DNA of 64,000 nt, taken from NCBI RefSeq assembly GCF_027922045.1, contig NZ_BSEX01000020.1, forward strand, positions 38,494-102,493, written 5' to 3'. The notes under the pieces were generated by a model, which worked only from the letters and a program-made list of their open reading frames with translations, was not told the DNA's origin and did not search any database. The position numbers were made by a program, and so were the translations under genes. The first letter of the stretch is position 1; every line of letters begins with the position of its first letter. The stretch is from Microbacterium terregens (GTDB lineage Bacteria > Pseudomonadota > Alphaproteobacteria > Sphingomonadales > Sphingomonadaceae). Below, piece by piece: positions 58,656 through 64,000 of the stretch.

Positions 58656-60208
58656 CTCGCGACGCCCTGTGGGGGGCCGAAGCTGCGTGTGCGGGCGTAG
58701 TCGATCAGCTGCCGGTTGCTCGGCAGGTTGGCGATCGCGAACGCCGCCTGCCGCTCCACCTCCGCAAAGGCGCGGCGCGCGTCCTCGACGTAGCGGTAGG
58801 CACCGGCGCGTGCGGACAGGTCGGTCTTCCAGCCCATGCCGTACAGGACATATTGCCAGCTCGCCTCTGTGAAGATGTCGACGTTCGCGTCGATGTCGAT
58901 CTCGGTCGGCGGGCGGAAGCGCCAACGGTCGAGCAGGTCGTGCAGGCTGTCCGGGATCGAGGATGCGGCGACATTGTCGCGCCAGAACTCGGAATCGCGC
59001 CGTTCCGAGATGCAGTAATGCAGCTTGATGAAATCGCGCGCGCGTTCGTAGCGCTGGAGCATGTTGGCGTTGAACTGGCGCGCCGACGTTTCGTGGTCGC
59101 CGCCCCACGGAAACAGATTGGCGACCAGGCCCGCAGCCACTTCCGAAAAGACGATGCCGGTGGCCTCCAGCGGCTCGAAGAAGCCGCTCGACAGGCCGAT
59201 GGCGACGCAGTTCTTGTGCCAGTTGGTCTCGCGATAGCCCGCCTCGAAGCGGATCTTGCGGACCTCCTGGTCACCGCCGACGTCGCCGACATAGGCGCGC
59301 AACAGCTCCTCGGCGCGCGTGTCATCGGTGTGGGCGGAGGAGAAGACATGGCCGATGCCGCGACGGCGATCGAGGCCGATGTCCCACATCCAGCCCGCTT
59401 CCTGCGCAGTTGCGAGCGTGTAGGAGACGATGGGCTCGCGTTCGTCCCGGTACGGCACCTGGATTGCCAGTGCACTGTCGCAGAATAGCACGTCGCGGCA
59501 CGACCGGTACGGCTGGCCGAGCGCCTTATCGATCAGCTCGGCGCGGAAGCCGGTGCAGTCGATGTAGAGATCGGCGTCAAGACGGCCGTTGGCTTCGGTG
59601 TCGACGCCGGCGATCGCGCCGTCCTCGCCGACATGGACCTGCGTCACGCGATCGGTGAGGTGGGTGACGCCATTCTCCACCGCCTTGTCCCGCAGCAGCC
59701 CGGCCAGCGCGACGGCGTCGAAGTGGAAGGCGTAGTTCAGCGGCGCGACATAGTCGGGGTGGCTCGGCAGCTTGGGCGCACGGTGCGCGTCCGCCGCCTT
59801 CTTCTGCGGGCTGCACACCTCATCCCAGTTCGCCTCGCCCCCGTGGCCGAGCAGCCAATAGGGCAGTAGATCCAGGCCGTTGTCCGCCTGGGCTAGCTGG
59901 AACGGGTGGGTGTAATGATCGGGGCCGGGCGCCCCGGGGGTGAAGCGCCAGTGCGCGAACCTGGCGCCCTGCTTGAAGCTCGCACCGCACTTGCGGACGA
60001 GGTCGACCTCGCTGATGCCGATCGTCTTCAGCGTCCGGCGAATGGTGGGAAAGGTCCCCTCGCCCACGCCGAGGATGCCGATTTCCGGCGACTCCACCAG
60101 CGTGATGGCGACCCCGCCGGGCAGGTCCGTGCTCAGCCGCTTGGCGAGGTAGCCCGCGGTAAGCCAGCCGGCCGTACCGCCGCCGACGATCAGCAAGCGT
60201 TTGCGCAT
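58652..60208 (-). CDS. flavin-dependent tryptophan-halogenase-like protein 2
   Basis: The 518-residue paralogue of the next gene has GGGTAGWLTA, Lys in ASFKQGARFAHW and NCVAIGLSSGFFEPLEAT. The WxWxIP motif reads WMWDIG, so the proline is lost. It begins 58 bases after the receptor stop and its own stop overlaps halogenase 1. Dependence on a reductase for FADH2 is expected from the family; none is encoded here. The role inside a xylan operon is unknown. Confidence 0.87.
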   Translation of the reverse strand: MRKRLLIVGGGTAGWLTAGYLAKRLSTDLPGGVAITLVESPEIGILGVGEGTFPTIRRTLKTIGISEVDLVRKCGASFKQGARFAHWRFTPGAPGPDHYTHPFQLAQADNGLDLLPYWLLGHGGEANWDEVCSPQKKAADAHRAPKLPSHPDYVAPLNYAFHFDAVALAGLLRDKAVENGVTHLTDRVTQVHVGEDGAIAGVDTEANGRLDADLYIDCTGFRAELIDKALGQPYRSCRDVLFCDSALAIQVPYRDEREPIVSYTLATAQEAGWMWDIGLDRRRGIGHVFSSAHTDDTRAEELLRAYVGDVGGDQEVRKIRFEAGYRETNWHKNCVAIGLSSGFFEPLEATGIVFSEVAAGLVANLFPWGGDHETSARQFNANMLQRYERARDFIKLHYCISERRDSEFWRDNVAASSIPDSLHDLLDRWRFRPPTEIDIDANVDIFTEASWQYVLYGMGWKTDLSARAGAYRYVEDARRAFAEVERQAAFAIANLPSNRQLIDYARTRSFGPPQGVAR

Positions 60209-60265
60209 CGCGCCCCTCTATCGCAGCAAGCGTGGCGCCGGGTGTGCCCCGGCGCCACCAATAGG

Positions 60266-63200
60266 TCAGAACACCAGGCTGATGCTGGTCGCGATGCGGC
60301 GGTCGCTCTGGAACCAGCTGCGGCCTACCAGTTTGCCGCCGGGATAGCCGCCCATCAGCGTGCGCTGGGTCGAGTTCGTCAGGTTCTGCCCCTGGATGCC
60401 GAACGAGAAGTTGTCGTTCACCTTGAAGCGGATGCCCGCGTCCAGCTGGCCATAGGAGTCGCTGTACGTCGGCAGGGCGATCTGCGTGCCCGCATCCGGG
60501 CCGGTCGCACCGGTGGTCGGATTGTAGATCACGCCCGGCGCGCTGTAGAACGCGTAGGTCGGGTTGGTGCCGGACGCATTGGTCGACTGCAGGTACTTCG
60601 ACCGCCACGTATAGGCGATGCGCAGCGAGAACGGATCCTTTTCGTACAGGAAGGTCGCGTTCACATTGTGCTTCGACAGGCCGGCCAGCGGCGCATCATT
60701 GTGGATCGCGCCGTTGATGTCGCGATAGACGTCACCCGGGTTCTTGCTGTCGATGAACGTGTAGTTCGCCTCGACACCGATGCCGGAGAGCCAACCGGGC
60801 AGCATGTCGAAGAAATACCGTCCGCCGACTTCGATGCCCTTGATCTCTGCCGCCTCGTCCGAGTTGCGGTAGATGCTTGCGGACGCCGTCGTGTCGATGC
60901 TGGTACCGTCTTCGAACGCCACATTGACCGGCACCTGGCTCAGCGAGAACACCGCCGTGTCGAGCAACCGCTTGTAGAACGGCGCGATGTGGAAGCTGCG
61001 GCCGTTCGGACCGTAATATTCCAGCGACAGATCGAAGTTGTGCGCCGTGGTCGGCTTGAGCGTCGGATCACCGCTTTCGAAGGTAAAGTTGGTGAAGATC
61101 CCCGGCTGACCCGCCACCGGATTGGTAGCGGTCGCCACGCCCAGCGTGCCCGAGGAACGCAGCGCGGTGAAGCTCTGGTTATCCAAGGTGATGTTGTAGC
61201 CGCCACGAACCTTGACCGAGTCTGCCAGCGCATATTCGAGGTTCACCGAAGGCAGCACCCGGGTGAACTTCGCGCCATCGGACACCACGCCCGCGTTTTG
61301 CGCCAGCGTCGTCGTCTGGCCGTTGCTGTTGATGAACGTCACAACGTTCTGCTGGAAATAACCGCTGCTGGTGTTGTCGATGTGAACCAGACGCGCGCCG
61401 ACGTTACCCGAAAAGGCACCGCCCTCACGCCCAAACCGCGCCAGGGCATAACCGGCCCAGGTTTCGGTGCGATACTTGGTGAGATCCGCCGGCAGGACGA
61501 ACCCGACGGGCCGGATGCCGCTCTGGCCGCCATAGCCGGTGGTCGGCAGCGGCCCCGCTGCCGAGCAGTTGTTGGCCAGATCCCCCGGGCAGAAGCCGGC
61601 CGGCGGCGACTGGGTCAGTTCTTCGCGATCGAGGCGGCTGACCAGATCGTAGGACGGAAACAGCAGTTCGCCCGGAATGACCGCATCGCCACGGAAGAAG
61701 TTCTTGAAGGTGTGCCGTTCGATGTCCCCCGGCGCTGCGTTGGCGAAGGTGAGCTGCGGATCGCCATTCCAGCCGCGGCCGAGTGCCGCCCAGTTGTAGC
61801 CGTTGTTGTAGTCGCGCTCGGTCCGCTCCGACCAGCGGGCGCCCGCCTTCACCGAACGGAAGAAGCTGTCGTCGAAGCTGTACTCGAGGTCGAGGTTCGC
61901 GGAGTCGAGCCGGCCCTTGTTGTTCTCGTTGTGCGGCATCGACGCCGACCAGAGATAGTTCGACGGATCGTTGAAGATCGCCTGCGACCCTGCGGGCACG
62001 CTGACGACCGGCAGATCGCCCGAAAGGTCGAAGCCGAAGCTGGTCGGGAAATTGAGGTCGCGGAACACGTCGAGGCGGTTGAGCTCATTGGTCGACTCAA
62101 CGCGCTGGATCGCACCCTTGATCGACAGCGGGCTGTCGGCCGGGGTGAACTGCGCGGCCAGCGAGTAGTCGCGGGTGACGGTTTCGCTGTCCCAGACGCC
62201 CTTGTTGCCGCCGCTGACGATCGAGCCGCCGCTCGGCAGGAAGGTGTTCTGGTCGCGCACGAACACCGACGGGCTGGAAACCAGCAGGCCGTTCTCGTCG
62301 AACTGCGATTCGGACGGATTCACCGCCAGCACCTGCGACGCGACCTGCGCGCCATAGTCGCTCGACAGGTTCTCGTAGCGGGACTGGAAGAAGGTGCCGG
62401 TGAGGGTGAAGGCGTCCGACGGCGACCACTGGACGGCGCCGTAGATGCCGGTGCGATCACGCTGGAAACGCTCGTCGCCGTACGCATAGCCGCCCGGGAC
62501 GTAGTAATCGTCGCCTTCCAGGCGGGTGCGGAAATAGGGCTCGACGCGGAAGAACTGCGACAGCTGGGTGAAGCGGCTGCGCGCGACGTCGACCATGACA
62601 CCGATGTCGCCGATGCCCGTCTGAAAGTTCTTCGAGACCAGGATAGATCCGGCGTAGTCGGCATTCTGCGCCAGGTCGCCCAGGCTGAGCTCGCCGGTCG
62701 CCGCGATGTGGAGGTCCTGGTCGCGATAGTCGAACGGCAGACGCGTGCGCAGGTCGATCTGGCCGCCGGTGCCGCCTTCAATCAGGTCCGCGGTCGACGC
62801 CTTATAGACGTCCACGGCGCTCATCAGTTCGGGCGTAACGTCGCCCCACAGCAGCGCACGACCGCCGTTCGCGCTGAAGATCTCGCGGCCGTTGAGGCGC
62901 GAAGCCACACCCGACAGGCCGCGCACCTGCACGCCCGAACCCTGGGCGGAGAAGTGATCCGGATCGTTCAACGCCGAGAAGCGGACGATCGAGACGCCCG
63001 AGACACGCTGCAGCACTTCGGTGATCGAATTGTCGGGCAGCTTGCCCGCGTCGTCCGCCACGACGGAATCGACGATGGTCTCGCTGCGGCGCTTCCGGTC
63101 GTCCGCGGCCTCCAGCGCGGCGCGACGGCCGGTCACGACGATTTCACCACCGCCAGCGGCTTCCGCCTCGGGCCCCGCGGCCTGCTGGGTCGCGTCGGGC

Positions 63201-63325
63201 GTATCCTGCTGAACCTGTGCCCAGGCCGGCAGCGCCGACCCTACGGCGGCCAGTGCCACCGCGGAGGCGCCCATCCGAAGCGCCGCTGCCTGCACCGAGC
63301 GTGAACGATGCCAGCGAGAAATCAT
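60266..63325 (-). CDS. TonB-dependent receptor heading the xylan operon
   Basis: The 1019-residue receptor has a signal peptide (RMGASAVALAAVGSALPAWAQ, about residues 16-37), a plug beginning GGEIVVTGRRAALEAADDRKR with AGKLPDNSITEVLQRVSGVSI and VRGLSG, and a barrel ending in the terminal phenylalanine SISLVF. It is the type linked to plant oligosaccharide uptake. ATG at 63325 has GGGGAGGAC eight bases upstream; the longer frame to 63358 adds 11 residues and is unlikely. It is first of the five-gene operon ending with GH43. A promoter with a 17-bp spacer and an overlapping operator lies upstream. Confidence 0.92.
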   Translation of the reverse strand: MISRWHRSRSVQAAALRMGASAVALAAVGSALPAWAQVQQDTPDATQQAAGPEAEAAGGGEIVVTGRRAALEAADDRKRRSETIVDSVVADDAGKLPDNSITEVLQRVSGVSIVRFSALNDPDHFSAQGSGVQVRGLSGVASRLNGREIFSANGGRALLWGDVTPELMSAVDVYKASTADLIEGGTGGQIDLRTRLPFDYRDQDLHIAATGELSLGDLAQNADYAGSILVSKNFQTGIGDIGVMVDVARSRFTQLSQFFRVEPYFRTRLEGDDYYVPGGYAYGDERFQRDRTGIYGAVQWSPSDAFTLTGTFFQSRYENLSSDYGAQVASQVLAVNPSESQFDENGLLVSSPSVFVRDQNTFLPSGGSIVSGGNKGVWDSETVTRDYSLAAQFTPADSPLSIKGAIQRVESTNELNRLDVFRDLNFPTSFGFDLSGDLPVVSVPAGSQAIFNDPSNYLWSASMPHNENNKGRLDSANLDLEYSFDDSFFRSVKAGARWSERTERDYNNGYNWAALGRGWNGDPQLTFANAAPGDIERHTFKNFFRGDAVIPGELLFPSYDLVSRLDREELTQSPPAGFCPGDLANNCSAAGPLPTTGYGGQSGIRPVGFVLPADLTKYRTETWAGYALARFGREGGAFSGNVGARLVHIDNTSSGYFQQNVVTFINSNGQTTTLAQNAGVVSDGAKFTRVLPSVNLEYALADSVKVRGGYNITLDNQSFTALRSSGTLGVATATNPVAGQPGIFTNFTFESGDPTLKPTTAHNFDLSLEYYGPNGRSFHIAPFYKRLLDTAVFSLSQVPVNVAFEDGTSIDTTASASIYRNSDEAAEIKGIEVGGRYFFDMLPGWLSGIGVEANYTFIDSKNPGDVYRDINGAIHNDAPLAGLSKHNVNATFLYEKDPFSLRIAYTWRSKYLQSTNASGTNPTYAFYSAPGVIYNPTTGATGPDAGTQIALPTYSDSYGQLDAGIRFKVNDNFSFGIQGQNLTNSTQRTLMGGYPGGKLVGRSWFQSDRRIATSISLVF

Positions 63326-63379
63326 TGCAAAAGTCCTCCCCATGCCAGTGGCTGCCACCGCTTACCGGGCGGCTCTCCA

Positions 63380-63419
63380 CGGTAGCGCTCCCATTATCGG
63401 GTGTTGATTAATAAGCCAA
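63380..63419 (-). promoter_or_regulatory. promoter with overlapping LacI-type operator for TonB receptor operon
   Basis: On the minus strand -35 TTGGCT (complement of 63414-63419) and -10 TAATGG (complement of 63391-63396) are separated by 17 bases. The operator CGGTAGCGCTCCCA at 63380-63393 overlaps the downstream edge of the -10 box, a position expected to block transcription when a repressor is bound. One pair of the dyad is mismatched. Confidence 0.65.
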
Positions 63420-63704
63420 CTAGAATTCACGTAGATGTCACAGATTGATTTCGGCCGCACGACAAATCTGCCGATGCGTTACCCACGCCGGGGTTCTCTC
63501 GCTCGTCCAATGGCCACCGGTGCCACTACCGCCACTGCGATTCACATCTGGCAGCACAGGAAGTCGCGTAGCGCTGACCAGGCGCTTAAGACGAAGCAGC
63601 AGCTCCCCGAGAGTCCTTCGCGAAGTCGCCACCACCGCCGGATGCCAGACCGGCAGAGTTACGGGAGATCCAAGCCGCTCCCGCCTTTCAGGAACCCTCT
63701 TCGT

Positions 63705-63724
63705 ACCCCCGCGGAGGCCGGGGT
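63705..63724. repeat. REP-like hairpin, copy 2
   Basis: ACCCC (63705-63709) and GGGGT (63720-63724) enclose CGCGGAGGCC; the sequence continues CCAGTT. It shares GCGGAGGCC with copy 1 at 41794-41812. Confidence 0.45.
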
Positions 63725-63908
63725 CCAGTTGCGGTGAGCGCTGTTGGGGAAATCGGGCCTGTCGGGCGGGGTGGCCGGACGTCTGCGAGGAGCCTCAGGG
63801 CTTGACCTCGGACTGGCGCCGGCTGAGCTGGGAGTCGTGCCCGGCCCACCGAAGCGGCTGCCGCGGCGAGACGGCGCGATGGCGGTCTGCCAGTACCTCG
63901 GACGCACA

Positions 63909-63942
63909 AAAGCCCGCGAGGTCGTTAGACCAAGCGGGCTTT
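63909..63942 (-). terminator. terminator of tRNA-Met
   Basis: AAAGCCCGC and GCGGGCTTT form a 9-bp stem. Read on the minus strand the stem is followed by T-rich sequence (CTTTTG), a standard terminator just after the tRNA 3' end. Confidence 0.8.
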
Positions 63943-63950
63943 GGTGTGTT

Positions 63951-64000
63951 TGGTTGCGGGGACAGGATTTGAACCTGTGACCTTCAGGTTATGAGCCTGA
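63951..64000 (-). tRNA. tRNA-Met (anticodon CAT), partial
   Basis: Read on the minus strand, the sequence runs from the anticodon arm (GGCTCATAACC) through the variable loop and T arm (GGTTCAAATCC) to CGCAACCA with an encoded CCA. The 5' part lies beyond the window. Initiator or elongator type cannot be decided from this part alone, though the T arm TTCAAATCC suggests the standard set. Confidence 0.93.

Larger units (their letters stand above)
63326..63950. other. intergenic region between receptor and tRNA-Met
   Basis: About 620 bases hold the receptor promoter at the left, a REP-like hairpin at 63705-63724 and the tRNA terminator at the right. Open frames in between have no coding character or recognisable product. 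Confidence 0.5.

Noticed and set aside
63445..63972. Plus-strand frame of 175 residues before the tRNA.
   Set aside because: It runs through a hairpin repeat, the terminator and into the tRNA, with no ribosome site and no family.

Overview
The window is GC-rich DNA from an alphaproteobacterium, most likely a sphingomonad (Sphingomonas or a close relative). The evidence is the set of large TonB-dependent receptors beside glycoside hydrolases, tryptophan-halogenase-like flavoproteins next to those receptors, a Zymomonas-type glucose-fructose oxidoreductase homologue, a fused Mrp antiporter operon and a BapA-like adhesin with its own type I secretion system. The genus is inferred from gene content only.

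Layout. 1-14.7 kb is a glucuronoxylan block. It holds a Tat-exported GFOR-like oxidoreductase, a TonB-dependent receptor, a minus-strand operon of D-mannonate dehydratase, a hexuronate-type MFS carrier and a GH35 enzyme, and a divergent plus-strand run of GH67 alpha-glucuronidase, an SGNH esterase and an M1 aminopeptidase. 14.7-20.7 kb is a complete six-gene Mrp/Mnh cation/proton antiporter operon (A and B fused) with start/stop overlap at every junction. 21-24.8 kb is one large unusual protein: an unrecognised N-terminal half, a MurF-like ligase, and an S11 carboxypeptidase-like domain that has lost its catalytic serine. 24.8-37.8 kb is a biofilm/adhesion block. It holds a PAS-pseudoreceiver-LuxR regulator, a giant adhesin with about 434 Asp-Ala dipeptides, TolC, ABC and HlyD secretion subunits, and a translationally coupled alpha/beta hydrolase.

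38-54 kb is a xyloglucan utilisation locus: GH35 and GH29 (divergent), a minus-strand GH74-GH35-GH31 operon, and a divergent plus-strand GH3-esterase-SGNH operon. 54-63.3 kb is a minus-strand five-gene operon of TonB-dependent receptor, two flavin-dependent halogenase-like proteins, GH39 and GH43, probably for xylan or arabinoxylan. The window ends in a partial tRNA-Met with its terminator.

How the parts work together. GH74 cuts the xyloglucan backbone. Receptors import oligosaccharides. GH31, GH35, GH29, GH3, GH39, GH43 and GH67 together with SGNH and alpha/beta esterases strip side chains and acetyl groups. ManD and the MFS carrier feed glucuronate into central metabolism. Six near-palindromic LacI-type operators (consensus nGRTAnCGnTAnCn, the last position of the arm degenerate in one) lie upstream of these hydrolase and receptor genes and nowhere that I could see near the Mrp or adhesin blocks. 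No LacI-family regulator is encoded here, so a regulator acting in trans is inferred.
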